Assembly (NCBI GenBank): GCA_030620045.1
Contig: JAUXAD010000006.1
Location: 1 to 34,385 of the forward strand
Direction: 5' to 3'
Length of the DNA: 34,385 nucleotides
From: an archaeon
GTDB lineage: Archaea > Nanobdellota > Nanobdellia > Pacearchaeales > GW2011-AR1
Program-made: the position numbers and the translations under genes
The notes under the pieces: model-generated
Database searches by the model: none
The model's input: only the letters and a program-made list of their open reading frames with translations
Told to the model about the DNA's origin: nothing
Shown here: positions 20,931 through 30,170 of the stretch, in pieces
Layout: each line of letters starts with the position of its first letter
Position numbering within the stretch: position 1 is the stretch's first letter

Positions 20931-21114
20931 GATCCCAGACAATAAAGAGCTAAAGACATGATCTACAAACAATGCCTTATCATTGCCCTTTTAAAAAATT
21001 GTATGAAAAAAAAGAGGAAAGATTAGAATCTCTTACCTCAATTATTTTTATTTTCAGTTTTTTGTTCTTATAGTTTACTGCTTCTGGAAAGCAGTGATTT
21101 AATTGTCTGGGATC
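20931..21114. repeat. 13-bp inverted repeat enclosing further hairpins
   Basis: GATCCCAGACAAT at 20931-20943 is the exact reverse complement of 21102-21114. Between them lies ACTGCTT/AAGCAGT (21077-21095) with a 5-nt loop. No convincing gene lies in this 184-bp stretch; it may be a folded RNA or a structured terminator region after the 79-aa gene. Confidence 0.55.
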
Positions 21115-21115
21115 T

Positions 21116-21355
21116 TTATTTTAAGTGACCTAATTTTTTGCATGTGTGTCTACATATCCCATACATAAGTAAGAAGAGTAGACTAGTCAAAAAGAAAGTG
21201 GCCACAAGATTACCAAGAATTTCTGCAATAAATAAAGGCCCATAAGTGAGAAAGTCGCTATAGAGAGACCAGATAGCGTATAATGAAAAGATTATCCAAA
21301 AAGGCAATTGCTTGTAAGCCCATTTAAAGTAATTAGGAAATTTTTCTTCAGTCAT
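21116..21355 (-). CDS. 79-aa two-helix membrane protein
   Basis: Hydrophobic helices at about 18-34 and 42-68 with a Cys/His-bearing, basic end (CRHTCKKLGH). AAGGAG lies 10 nt upstream of the ATG and a TATA-like TTTATAAA lies near 21378-21386. The gene stands alone between the structural-RNA zone and the transposon end at 21398. Unknown family. Confidence 0.55.
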   Translation of the reverse strand: MTEEKFPNYFKWAYKQLPFWIIFSLYAIWSLYSDFLTYGPLFIAEILGNLVATFFLTSLLFLLMYGICRHTCKKLGHLK

Positions 21356-21397
21356 AATTTTATTACTCCTTTATAATTTATAAATCTTTCTTTCATC

Positions 21398-21422
21398 GGT
21401 TCTGTGAAGTTGTCGGTTGATA
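21398..21422. repeat. Left terminal inverted repeat of the R-M transposon
   Basis: GGTTCTGTGAA, four variable bases, then TCGGTTGATA. Pairs with 25059-25083, with three mismatches, all in the middle. Confidence 0.8.
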
Positions 21423-21436
21423 AGAGAATAAAAAAA

Positions 21437-23884
21437 TTAAGATTTAATCTCTAAATATTTTGAATAAGATAATCCTTTCATATAATTATCAATAAAATCC
21501 CAATCTATCTCATTATTTTTAAAAGGCAGTTTGATTATAGTTTCTCTTATCCTATCTTGATTGAATTTCCTACCATAAGAATATCTATATCGTTCAAGAT
21601 TAATTATAGTTGTTAAAAATAAAGCCCTATAAACATTTAAATCAAATTTTGGGATTAATTTTTCCACGTGGTCAGAAGCAGTAAAGTTTAGGGATTGATA
21701 TGAACAAAAGCCCAAAACAGCACTATCAATCGTTAATACATTTCCTTCATTTGTGAAAATATCATAAAAATCCCTTGCTCCATTATTGCTTGATTGTGTT
21801 GTTATATAAGGATATTTTCTTTCTCCTATTATATTTTCATTATCTAAAATCTTTTTGTCTGTTGTTTTTGAACCCTTAACAATAAACAAGCCATCAGGAT
21901 TTTCTTCTTCATCCCAACCAAGTTTAACCTTTTTCCATTTTCTAAAATTTAAATCTAATTTTTCTTTGTTATAACTTTCCTTTGAGGCATTATCAGATAA
22001 ATTATTATAATATAAGAAAGTTGAATATTCTTTTAAAGTATTTTCAAAATCTCTATCTTTCAGGTTTTCAAATTTTGTTTTAATATATGGCTCAACTAAC
22101 CACTCGTTTTCAAATTCAATATGTTTTAATACAGAAAATCCAGCAATTTCTTTTTTAGCGAAATAACTATTTAACCATAATTTTTTTATCTTGCTATTGA
22201 AAACACCATAATAATCTATTCTACCATAAGGACGAACTTTGATAAATCCATCATTTTTCCAATATCCAAACCAAGTTTTAGTATCTTTGGTGTGGGGTTT
22301 CCACGCTTCAAAAACTAAAATACAAGTTACAGCATTTTTATTGCTATCTTCAAATAAAGTATTAGGCATACTCATAACTGCTTTTAATGTGTGATGTTGA
22401 AGCAATCTTTTTTTAACTGCTAAATTTCCTTTCTTTGTATTCATAGCACAAGATTGGGGGATTATTGCTATGCAAGTTCCGTGTGGCTCTAAAAAAGATA
22501 AACAATTCTCAATAAACACTAATTCTTTATGCCCATTCCCTTTTGAGTAAGGGGGATTAAGAAAACCTATTGTCGGTTTAAAGGTTTTTATTTTTTCTTC
22601 ATTAACCTGAAAACAATCCTGCTGATGAATATTAGATTTTCCATCACCCCTTAACATCATATTTGAACAAGCAAGACAGAACATTTTTGGATTATTTTCA
22701 ATACCGAAAAGTTGTTTTGTATGAATATGTTTTATTTTTGTTTTATCTCCCTTTGCTTCATCTTCCATTTTCTTCATAGCACTTATTAGAAATCCTGCTG
22801 TTCCACAGCAATTATCAACAACAACACTATCTTTATTCACTTCTGCAAGTTCTACAAATAGTTCTCTTATATGTTTAGGAGTTAAAACAATTCCCAATCC
22901 CCCATCACCATTTGCATATCTTAAAAATTCATTATAGAACAAACCAAGAATATCGTGAAATCTATAATCTTGTGAGAATGGTTTAATATTGTCATCAATT
23001 TCCTTAATTAAATCTTTAAGATGTGTGTTAGGAGTTCCATCTTTATTTTTTTCATTTATAATTTTTGTATTTGTAACCATAAAACTATATGTTTGAATCA
23101 TAGTATTTTTCTTTATTCCTGTAATATTGTCGTGTTCTAATCTTTCTTTAATTGTGTTTATAATTAAATTCGCTATTTCAAGAGGTTTCTCTTTTTTTAG
23201 ATATGCTAAACGAAAACTCTCATCTTCAAGAGCCAGTAAAATACCACTAATAATCAAGGGGCGATAAGTTTCTTCAAATTCAAAATCATCTCTTAATTTT
23301 TGATTTAATGTTTTTGAATATACCATCAGTTGTTTAAAATCTGCTTTCTCTTTTCCAACATCTTTTTTTAAAATATCAAAATAATCCTCAAATTCATAAA
23401 TTTTTTTTATCTTCAAATCTTTTGCTTTTCTTTCTCCTTTAATTTGTAAATAAGTATCTATCTGTATTTCTTTTTTTGTTTCTCCACTTACAGCAATAGA
23501 AATAACATTAAATTCTTTTGATAAATAAGAAGAATATAATAAAGCACCATCAACAGCATAAGCATCATATTTATCTAAATTCTTGCTCTTGTGTTTTCTT
23601 ACATCTGCTTTACATTCAATAACAATTAATAAATCTGTGTTTGGGAATGAAATTATAAATTCAGGATATCCTGTTCCATCTCCTCTTTTTGAGGCACTTT
23701 TAAGAAGTTTATTTATTCGTGGATTGTCTGATTTTTGTTCTTCTATAATCACAGATTGCTCTGTTTCATTCTCATATTTTCCCTTATTTTTATATAAGAT
23801 TTCTCTTATGATATTTTCTGTTTTTCTTTCATTAACCATTTTATTTATAACGGAACGGGATTTCTTAAACCTATCGTTTCTCAT
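21437..23884 (-). CDS. Fused restriction-modification protein (nuclease, N6-methylase and target recognition in one chain; Type IIG-like)
   Basis: An 815-aa single-chain enzyme. Residues about 40-150 form a PD-(D/E)xK nuclease: YPEFIISFPNTDLLIVIECK (73-92) with E75, E90 and K92, in the HsdR-N style. Residues about 300-620 are an HsdM-type N6-adenine methylase with motif I VVVDNCCGTAGFL (354-366) and catalytic NPPYSKGNG (443-451). From about 650 to the end follows one recognition half like those of HsdS (WKKVKLGWDEEENPDG; later YRYSYGRKFNQDRI). Type IIG enzymes use this order to cut near, and methylate at, a single site without ATP. It overlaps the transposase by 4 nt, so it is expressed with it as passenger. 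No frameshift is visible, so it may be functional. Confidence 0.85.
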   Translation of the reverse strand: MRNDRFKKSRSVINKMVNERKTENIIREILYKNKGKYENETEQSVIIEEQKSDNPRINKLLKSASKRGDGTGYPEFIISFPNTDLLIVIECKADVRKHKSKNLDKYDAYAVDGALLYSSYLSKEFNVISIAVSGETKKEIQIDTYLQIKGERKAKDLKIKKIYEFEDYFDILKKDVGKEKADFKQLMVYSKTLNQKLRDDFEFEETYRPLIISGILLALEDESFRLAYLKKEKPLEIANLIINTIKERLEHDNITGIKKNTMIQTYSFMVTNTKIINEKNKDGTPNTHLKDLIKEIDDNIKPFSQDYRFHDILGLFYNEFLRYANGDGGLGIVLTPKHIRELFVELAEVNKDSVVVDNCCGTAGFLISAMKKMEDEAKGDKTKIKHIHTKQLFGIENNPKMFCLACSNMMLRGDGKSNIHQQDCFQVNEEKIKTFKPTIGFLNPPYSKGNGHKELVFIENCLSFLEPHGTCIAIIPQSCAMNTKKGNLAVKKRLLQHHTLKAVMSMPNTLFEDSNKNAVTCILVFEAWKPHTKDTKTWFGYWKNDGFIKVRPYGRIDYYGVFNSKIKKLWLNSYFAKKEIAGFSVLKHIEFENEWLVEPYIKTKFENLKDRDFENTLKEYSTFLYYNNLSDNASKESYNKEKLDLNFRKWKKVKLGWDEEENPDGLFIVKGSKTTDKKILDNENIIGERKYPYITTQSSNNGARDFYDIFTNEGNVLTIDSAVLGFCSYQSLNFTASDHVEKLIPKFDLNVYRALFLTTIINLERYRYSYGRKFNQDRIRETIIKLPFKNNEIDWDFIDNYMKGLSYSKYLEIKS

Positions 23885-24780
23885 AATCCCCTGCTCCTGT
23901 AAATCAAATCAAGCCATTTATTATCATTAAGTTTTAAATCTATTCCTGCTTGTTCAAGAGGTGTTTTATTTATTCCTTGATGGACACGAAGGCAGTTGTA
24001 ATAAATCACAAACAAGTCAAGGATGAGTTCAGCACTTTCTTTATTCTTGAAACTTCTCATAACTTTAATTCTCTCTCTGATTGTTCCTTGTATTCTCTCT
24101 GCTATGTTATTTCTTTTATCCTTATCTGCTTTTAATCGGATGTAAGTTTGGCTATCAATTTTTCTGTTTCTTGCTCCCCAAACTTTCCTGTATGCTTTTT
24201 TATATCCTTGAAGCCCATCTGTAAATAATTTCTCTGGCTTTTGTTTTATTTTTAAGAAAAGCATTTTAGCACTTTGACTATCTCTTCTCTCGCTGTAATG
24301 AGTTGCTATTAACATTCTTGTTCCTTTGTCTAATGTATTCCAAAAATAGTTTTGTTTTCCATTACACTTAACAAAGATTTCGTCAGTATGATAAACTCTT
24401 GAAAGTTTTAAATCAAATCCATTAACAAATGGCTTTAATATTTTGGCATATCTTCTTATCCAATAAAGGATACTTCTGTAAGATTTTTTTTCCTGTGAGA
24501 ATTAGTTTATGTGATTAGCAACTTTTCTTAAACTTAATCCACTCATATACAAATTTAAAGAAGCAGTTATTAGTTCCCTTGATTTCTTTATTTTCTTAAA
24601 GCCATCATCAACAACCCACAATTTAGAACACTCCTTACATTTCCATCTTTGCTTTTTCTTTGTGTGATTAAACCTATATCCATACTTAACTATCTCTTTA
24701 CTTTTGCAGTAAGGACAGCACTTCGCAGTATGGTAAGAAATGTTTTTATAGTGCTTTTGTATTATATTATTGCTTTTCAT
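23881..24780 (-). pseudogene. IS6/IS240-like transposase interrupted by one TAA stop
   Basis: The frame from 24780 reads a zinc ribbon (CCPYC at 21-25, CKEC at 48-51) and helix (SGLSLRKVANHIN), then a single in-frame TAA at codon 93 (24502-24504). The same frame continues without shift through the DDE domain: HTDEIFVKCNGKQNYFW (D133), FTDGLQGYKKAYRKV, and NNIAERIQGTIRERIK (E of the triad). Intact length would be 299 aa, like the 301-aa copy at 1359. So this is a nonsense mutation in a recently whole gene, or read-through or an assembly error. The ATGA overlap with the R-M gene would need translation restarting near the end. Confidence 0.85.
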
Positions 24781-24797
24781 TTTACAAGGTGGGAAGT

Positions 24798-24815
24798 GAA
24801 GCCCTTCGGGGCTTC
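24798..24815. promoter_or_regulatory. TTCG-loop hairpin upstream of the second transposase
   Basis: Stem GAAGCCC/GGGCTTC with TTCG loop, between the DUF2080 stop and the transposase ATG. Differs from the hairpin at 2280-2297 by paired, compensating changes, and both are followed on the - strand by a TCCCAC box. Confidence 0.6.
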
Positions 24816-24820
24816 TTAAT

Positions 24821-24982
24821 TTATTTCTTTAATATTAAAGTGATTGTTTTCTTTCCGATATGTTTTCTTGAGATGTTTAAGTGAGCAGAAGTTCCGAACT
24901 CCTTAACCTCTCCTCTCACAATCTCATCTATATTCATCTCGTCAAGTTGTTTTTTTAATCCCTTTATTTGTTTTGTTTCCAT
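24821..24982 (-). CDS. DUF2080-type transposon-encoded protein
   Basis: 53 aa, first gene of the transposon. The core is VKEFGTSAHLNISRKHIGKK (27-46), the F-G-x-S-A-H-x-x-x-x-x-x-x-I-G-K-K pattern of archaeal DUF2080 proteins, which are often found next to IS transposases. AbrB-like DNA binding is likely. A TATA box GTATATAAAG about 25-30 nt before the ATG gives a leaderless start. It probably regulates the transposase behind it. Confidence 0.75.
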   Translation of the reverse strand: METKQIKGLKKQLDEMNIDEIVRGEVKEFGTSAHLNISRKHIGKKTITLILKK

Positions 24983-25058
24983 ATATATAATAGATATATG
25001 TTCTTTATATACTTTGTGGTGATGTAGTATATATATTATATATCTATCTATTTTAGAA

Positions 25059-25083
25059 TATCAACCGAAGATTTCACAGAACC
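25059..25083. repeat. Right terminal inverted repeat of the R-M transposon
   Basis: Reverse complement of 21398-21422 with three mismatches; lies about 75 nt upstream of the DUF2080 gene and 28 bp after the stop of the 108-aa membrane protein. Confidence 0.8.
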
Positions 25084-25111
25084 CGTTTTAGAAGTAGTCC
25101 TCTCCCTACAA

Positions 25112-25438
25112 TTATCTCTTGAAAAACCAGATTAAAATAAAGATGATTCCTACTGCAAAAGTATACAAGAATATATCCTGCTGGACCATGGGGATATTAG
25201 CACTGTTCTTTATTAATGTTCCAGTTAAAGCTAGGAAAATAACTGCTATTGAGCTGACACCAAGGCTACTAATTGGATCAGCTACTACCTCTTGTTCTTT
25301 CTGTCTATTGTAAAGAATAAGAAATAATACAACAAAAACTACAGCGAAGACTATTAAGTAAATATAATAATTGCAACCAGTAGGCCAAACTAACAAATCC
25401 CCAATGCTATTTATATTTGTGAATGCTGAACATACCAT
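25112..25438 (-). CDS. Three-helix membrane protein
   Basis: A 108-aa protein with three hydrophobic helices (about 24-43, 61-76 and 88-105). It starts 3 nt after the 142-aa gene ends, as the last gene of the leftward surface operon. Probably a virion membrane protein; no family recognised. Confidence 0.55.
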   Translation of the reverse strand: MVCSAFTNINSIGDLLVWPTGCNYYIYLIVFAVVFVVLFLILYNRQKEQEVVADPISSLGVSSIAVIFLALTGTLIKNSANIPMVQQDIFLYTFAVGIIFILIWFFKR

Positions 25439-25441
25439 ATT

Positions 25442-25870
25442 TTATCCTCCGAATTTATAAACAACCCATAATGCTATAATAACACTGATAGTTAAAAAGG
25501 ACATTATCATTGCGACTATAGTTTGTTCTATCCCAAGCACTATCAACGGAATTTTAATTAAAAAGGTAAATATAGTGAATATTACATTTCCGAAAGTTTT
25601 GCCTACTGAAACTATTGTAAACATAACAATAGCTCCAAATCCAGGAGTAGGCTTTTCTTTAGAGAAAAGTCCATATTGAGTTGAACCTGTTCCTTCAAGA
25701 GAACCTATAGTGTCACTTAAATTTCCATAAGTATCACCAACTAATTCATTATCACTTAGAGGTTGTGAAGCATCATTGTTCCCCTGAACGATAAATATAA
25801 CACTTATTAATGCCAAGGCTACCAAGCCGATAAATGCAAAGTTTCCAAATATGTCTTCAAATTTAACCAT
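25442..25870 (-). CDS. Membrane protein with coat-like first helix
   Basis: 142 aa. The N-terminal part FAFIGLVALALISVIFI (about 12-28) resembles in rhythm the coat-like FALIGFVLLAV. A polar segment (about 30-80) and two or three more hydrophobic helices follow (78-92, 97-112, 115-137). Directly after the giant spike gene (3-nt gap), so it may help anchor it. Kinship to the coat proteins is a guess. Confidence 0.5.
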   Translation of the reverse strand: MVKFEDIFGNFAFIGLVALALISVIFIVQGNNDASQPLSDNELVGDTYGNLSDTIGSLEGTGSTQYGLFSKEKPTPGFGAIVMFTIVSVGKTFGNVIFTIFTFLIKIPLIVLGIEQTIVAMIMSFLTISVIIALWVVYKFGG

Positions 25871-25873
25871 TTT

Positions 25874-28800
25874 TCATTGCGGTTTATCCTTATTTAATTT
25901 ATATATTCCTAAGATCACTATTACTAATACCCATATTCCAGCAGATCCAAGCCCAATTATATCTCCTCTTGTAATTCCTAATGAAATTGCCCCTATAAAA
26001 CTTATGCTTAAACCAATTAAAATTTCTGTTTTTGAATGTGCAAAAAGCAGAAGGAAAAGGAATGTTAAGAAAAACCAGAGAACATATCCAAGATTTCCAT
26101 AAACAGAACTTTCTAGTTTTACATTTGAAAGAACTATTGGCTGGTCGTCTACAAATATACTAACCCTAAGAGTAGAATCATCAATGTTTGGATCAAAACT
26201 GCATGACAAAGTTCCACTAGAAGAAGTTATTGTATTATTACAAATGCTTCTATTTCCAAAAATATCATCTCTTGTAACTTCCATTAAAACAGTTTTTATA
26301 GTTCCATCATCAGTTGAAAAATCAAAACTTATAGCACTTGTATTTTCATTATAGGTTGGAAGTGTTTGAAAAATTATTCCTAATTGTTCATCGTAATCAA
26401 AAAAATCAAAATCTGCTGGAGTTGCTTCTAAAACTATTTGACAAGCCCCTATTGCGTAATCTTCACAGAAAGCAATAATATTCTTGAAATTTCCTAAAAC
26501 CACTCCACCTTTAATTACACGTATATTATAAACTATATCATTCCTAACAAAATGCCCAATTGTTTGCCCATTAGAATCTGTCTTTGGCAACTCTACTGTT
26601 TTGAAGGTATTATTTTCAGCTATATACTGCCGATCAATATAAATAAGGGCATTTTCTACAAATGTAAAATCTTCTGCTTTAAAAGTTATCTTGAACTCAG
26701 TGGCATCTGCTGAAGAAAGATCATAGAGAGTTATGTTTTCTGGAATTGTTGAATTGGATATTGTAGAATTTAGAATATTATAATATTCTATAGAATAACC
26801 AAGTGCTTCATATTTCACAATAGAATCTACTACATAAGTTAATGATAAAAGGTCTTTATTTATACAAACTGCAAATGGGTTTATTCTTTCATATTTAAGA
26901 GAAAAATTAAAAATATAATTTTGTCTTCTTGGGTCTAAAAGGTTTATGCTTAACTCTGCTGTAGTATTTGTAATATTTGCCAGGTTTGATAACAGAGATT
27001 GATTTCCTTCATCTACGATAGTATAATTATATAAGACAACAGTATTAACTGAACAATCATCTAAACTTATAATCGTTACTGTTTGATTATGTGAAGTTAG
27101 ATTAATTATTTGGCTATCTGATAATACTAAGGACCAAAAAAATGTTAAATTTATATCTGCATCTACATTTGGAGCTAAGAGATCTATCGTTAATATGGAA
27201 TCATTTCCAGATTGAGAGAAAGATCCAATATGGGGTGTTCCATTATAAATGAAATTTGCTATTGTAATTGTATTTGATTCTCCTATTGTTACATTTGCTG
27301 TAAATGTATTTATAGTCCCTTCAAGAGTTTCATTATTAAATTCCTGACTATTTTCAAATATAGTATAATCCCATTCCTGATAATCACTATCCTCATTTCC
27401 AAAAGTATCATTTGCATAAAAAGTTACATTCCTGTTTGAGGAATCTGTAATATTTATCTGAGTTGTATTATCTGAACAAGTCACACTTATGTTTGTTCCA
27501 TTGTAATTATACCAGCAGGAATCTAAGTGAGTATCTGAGGCAGTCCAGTTTAGAGTTAGATTTGTATTTATAACATGATAATTCACTGTTGCTGTTGGAT
27601 AAATTATATTCATTACTGGTGCAGTTGTATCAATAGATATGTTCCTTGTCGTTGCATTTAAACAGCCATAAACATCACAAGCCCCATAAGTCCAGTTATG
27701 AGAACCATCTACTATTATTTTTGTAAAGATATAATCTGTATTATTTATTCCAGAGGAATTGGTTTCATTTAAGATTCCATCGATATACAAGCTTACATTG
27801 ATGATTGCAGTATCATCACTTGCAGTTCCATTAAAAGTAATGCTCGAAGATGTTGAATTATACGCTTCAATAGGGGAAACTAAAGATACTGCTAAATTAT
27901 TTGAGTATGTAAAATTTCTTGCATCCGCAGTAGTGGATAGGTTTAAACTATTAAATGCCTTACAAGTCCAGTTATAATTTCTTACACCTGTTGTTATTGT
28001 TTCAGTAAAAAGATAATCTGCATTATTTATTCCAGAAAAATTTGTTTGCACTATTGTTCCATTAATTAATAAACTCACATTAATAATTGCAAGAGCATCC
28101 CCTGATGTGCAGTTAAACTCTATTGTTGGATTTAGAAAGTCATCATCATTTGCTGGAGAATTTAATGTTACTTCTGGAATGAAAACATCAGTCCATGTAA
28201 TTCCACTTCCTCCATTATATTTTTGCGTAATTTCCTCTGCTGTTAGACTTCTGGTATATATACTGATTTCATCAATATTTCCAACCCATGTTTCATCAAT
28301 AACTCCACCAATTGTAACAATTCGAACTCCTCTATTAGCTGTGGTTGCTAATCTATGAATTTCCACCCCATCTTGATATAGATATTCAACATCATTATCT
28401 CTTACACCACAAAGGAAATGATAATCTCCATCATTTATATCTGTTCCATTATTCCCTAATTGAGGTCCACTTATTGAACTCCATTGCAATTTATTAGTTG
28501 ATGAAATTCTAAACCTTCCTTCATTTCCATTATCCTTAGAGTAAAGCAAATTATCATATCCTGTTGTAGTTGTGTTTGCCCACATGCAAAAAGAATAATC
28601 TTCTGACCAGTTAATAGTAAAATTTCCTAATTCATCATCCCCATCAAACTCGTAGGCAGTCCCTATTTTTCCTCCCACATTTTGAACTGCTCCTGCAACT
28701 GTTAAATCAGTATTTCCAATACTATCAATAGCATCTCCACTTGATTCATTTAATTTATAATAATGTTCTAAATCAACATTTAAACTTTCTGACCACACAG

Positions 28801-29395
28801 CCCATTCATCAATCCTTACTCCGAACAGCGTTGGAATCCATTCAACTTTATCTCCTGCATAAACATCCGTGAATATTCCTACTGTTATTTTTCCTTTTGG
28901 AAGTTCAGAAGTATCAAGCTCAACCCATTCAAATATTTCTTTTTGATGAGTTCCTGTTAATTCCTGATGGCAGTCTTTATATTTTGTTCCATTAAGAGAA
29001 ACTTTATCCTCACAGATGGTTTCATAATCATCAATAGTTTCAAAGCCAATACTCTTTTTATATTTGTAAGTGAAATCCCTGTCAAACTCTTTCATGTTTT
29101 TTTTAATATTATAAAATTCCATTTTCTTGAAGGCATTAGAATAACTTCCATGATTGTTAATTGTAAATTCTGCAACCTTTCTATCCTGCCCTCTAATAAT
29201 CTGAACAACATCAGGAGTATCTAAATGAATTTCAGCAACAGTTCCCAACTCTAAGAAAGGAATACCAAGAATTGAATTTTTAATTGTAAATATTCTTGAA
29301 GTTTCATTATATCTTTCAATGTTATCAAATTCAAATGCACTAACTGTTCCAACTAATAAAATCATACAAAGTAAGATTAATAATATTTTTTTCAT
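25874..29395 (-). CDS. Giant LamG/Ig-like surface protein, putative virion spike or adhesin
   Basis: 1,173 aa. Signal peptide MKKILLILLCMILLVGTVSA; mature region about 21-205 of unknown fold; a LamG/concanavalin-like jelly roll about 208-393 (DLEHYYKLNESSGDAIDSIG at its start and VGNIDEISIYTRSLTAEEI at its end); at least two Ig-like repeats at about 404-600, with the near-identical IINVSL...SGINN(A/T)DY in both; more beta-rich, Asn-X-Ser/Thr-rich sequence to about 1,090; then two or three C-terminal membrane helices. LamG domains bind glycans or proteins. Membrane-anchored giant proteins of this kind serve as receptor-binding spikes in membrane-containing archaeal viruses and as host adhesins. 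A host-cell adhesin is the main alternative. Confidence 0.7.
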   Translation of the reverse strand: MKKILLILLCMILLVGTVSAFEFDNIERYNETSRIFTIKNSILGIPFLELGTVAEIHLDTPDVVQIIRGQDRKVAEFTINNHGSYSNAFKKMEFYNIKKNMKEFDRDFTYKYKKSIGFETIDDYETICEDKVSLNGTKYKDCHQELTGTHQKEIFEWVELDTSELPKGKITVGIFTDVYAGDKVEWIPTLFGVRIDEWAVWSESLNVDLEHYYKLNESSGDAIDSIGNTDLTVAGAVQNVGGKIGTAYEFDGDDELGNFTINWSEDYSFCMWANTTTTGYDNLLYSKDNGNEGRFRISSTNKLQWSSISGPQLGNNGTDINDGDYHFLCGVRDNDVEYLYQDGVEIHRLATTANRGVRIVTIGGVIDETWVGNIDEISIYTRSLTAEEITQKYNGGSGITWTDVFIPEVTLNSPANDDDFLNPTIEFNCTSGDALAIINVSLLINGTIVQTNFSGINNADYLFTETITTGVRNYNWTCKAFNSLNLSTTADARNFTYSNNLAVSLVSPIEAYNSTSSSITFNGTASDDTAIINVSLYIDGILNETNSSGINNTDYIFTKIIVDGSHNWTYGACDVYGCLNATTRNISIDTTAPVMNIIYPTATVNYHVINTNLTLNWTASDTHLDSCWYNYNGTNISVTCSDNTTQINITDSSNRNVTFYANDTFGNEDSDYQEWDYTIFENSQEFNNETLEGTINTFTANVTIGESNTITIANFIYNGTPHIGSFSQSGNDSILTIDLLAPNVDADINLTFFWSLVLSDSQIINLTSHNQTVTIISLDDCSVNTVVLYNYTIVDEGNQSLLSNLANITNTTAELSINLLDPRRQNYIFNFSLKYERINPFAVCINKDLLSLTYVVDSIVKYEALGYSIEYYNILNSTISNSTIPENITLYDLSSADATEFKITFKAEDFTFVENALIYIDRQYIAENNTFKTVELPKTDSNGQTIGHFVRNDIVYNIRVIKGGVVLGNFKNIIAFCEDYAIGACQIVLEATPADFDFFDYDEQLGIIFQTLPTYNENTSAISFDFSTDDGTIKTVLMEVTRDDIFGNRSICNNTITSSSGTLSCSFDPNIDDSTLRVSIFVDDQPIVLSNVKLESSVYGNLGYVLWFFLTFLFLLLFAHSKTEILIGLSISFIGAISLGITRGDIIGLGSAGIWVLVIVILGIYKLNKDKPQ

Positions 29396-29950
29396 TTAAA
29401 ATCCTAGACCCTCCCCTGTGAATCTTTTTTCTTTTCTAAATATACCATAAACAAGAATTACTATGAAAGCCCAAACTACTGGAATGATTATGTGAAGATT
29501 AAGAATAAACTTTGAAGATCTAATCAAATCAATTGAATAAATATTTAATAAAGTTGTGCTTGAATTTATAACTGTATCATAAGTTCTCTGAATCATAACT
29601 GAAAAAATAAATGCGACAATCAATATAACTAATTCTGCGACCATCCATGCTTTTTGTTTTTCTTGGAATGTATAAGCTGTAATTACCATTAATATAATCA
29701 TTCCTAAAAGAAGTGCAAGGCCGTAATTATCTGCACTATTTAAAAAAACATTAATACCTACCCCTAATGTATCGTCATAGGCTTCTGTGAAATTTACATC
29801 TCCTACTTCAATATCCATACTTGAAAATGTTTGATCTATAAGGTTTGCACCATATACAAAAATTCCCATCATAATTACTCCAACAAATCCTAAGAAAATT
29901 AACACTAGTAACATTAGTGAATTTAGTTTTCCTTTCTTACCCTTTACCAT
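29396..29950 (-). CDS. Four-helix membrane protein
   Basis: 184 aa; hydrophobic helices at about 11-32, 78-92, 103-120 and 150-172, with a polar loop (about 33-75) containing two short acidic stretches. It ends right before the spike start (no gap). Part of the surface operon; function unknown. Confidence 0.55.
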   Translation of the reverse strand: MVKGKKGKLNSLMLLVLIFLGFVGVIMMGIFVYGANLIDQTFSSMDIEVGDVNFTEAYDDTLGVGINVFLNSADNYGLALLLGMIILMVITAYTFQEKQKAWMVAELVILIVAFIFSVMIQRTYDTVINSSTTLLNIYSIDLIRSSKFILNLHIIIPVVWAFIVILVYGIFRKEKRFTGEGLGF

Positions 29951-30167
29951 ATCTTTTTACCTCCTCTTCATCGGCCTCAATTATTTTTTTTTCTATTTCT
30001 GGCCATACAATACATCTTACAATTAAGTTAGTTATCTTTTCTATAGATACTCTCTCTTTTGCTGTTCCATTTAATAATTTTTCATCTATAATATGTTCTA
30101 CTGCTTTATGAAATCTCTTTCCCATTCTTGACGGCACTCCTCCATTCTCTTTGATTTTACCCACCAT
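29937..30167 (-). CDS. 76-aa helical protein of the surface operon
   Basis: Soluble helical (RFHKAVEHIIDEKLLNG, later NLIVRCIVWPEIEKKI) with an acidic-basic tail. It overlaps the 184-aa gene by 14 nt and begins 3 nt after the 252-aa gene. The compact fold may be a DNA- or coat-binding adaptor. No family recognised. Confidence 0.5.
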   Translation of the reverse strand: MVGKIKENGGVPSRMGKRFHKAVEHIIDEKLLNGTAKERVSIEKITNLIVRCIVWPEIEKKIIEADEEEVKRYGKG

Positions 30168-30170
30168 TAT

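Larger units (their letters stand above)
21398..25083 (-). mobile_element. Transposon carrying DUF2080, transposase and fused R-M gene
   Basis: A 3.7-kb unit bounded by 25-bp inverted repeats that match at 22 of 25 positions. It holds, in leftward order, a DUF2080 protein, an IS6/IS240-like transposase with one internal stop, and a nuclease-methylase-specificity gene that overlaps the transposase by 4 nt. It sits between two unrelated membrane-protein genes. I found no clear target-site duplication, and the arms have drifted, so it may be an old insertion that can no longer move by itself. Confidence 0.75.
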
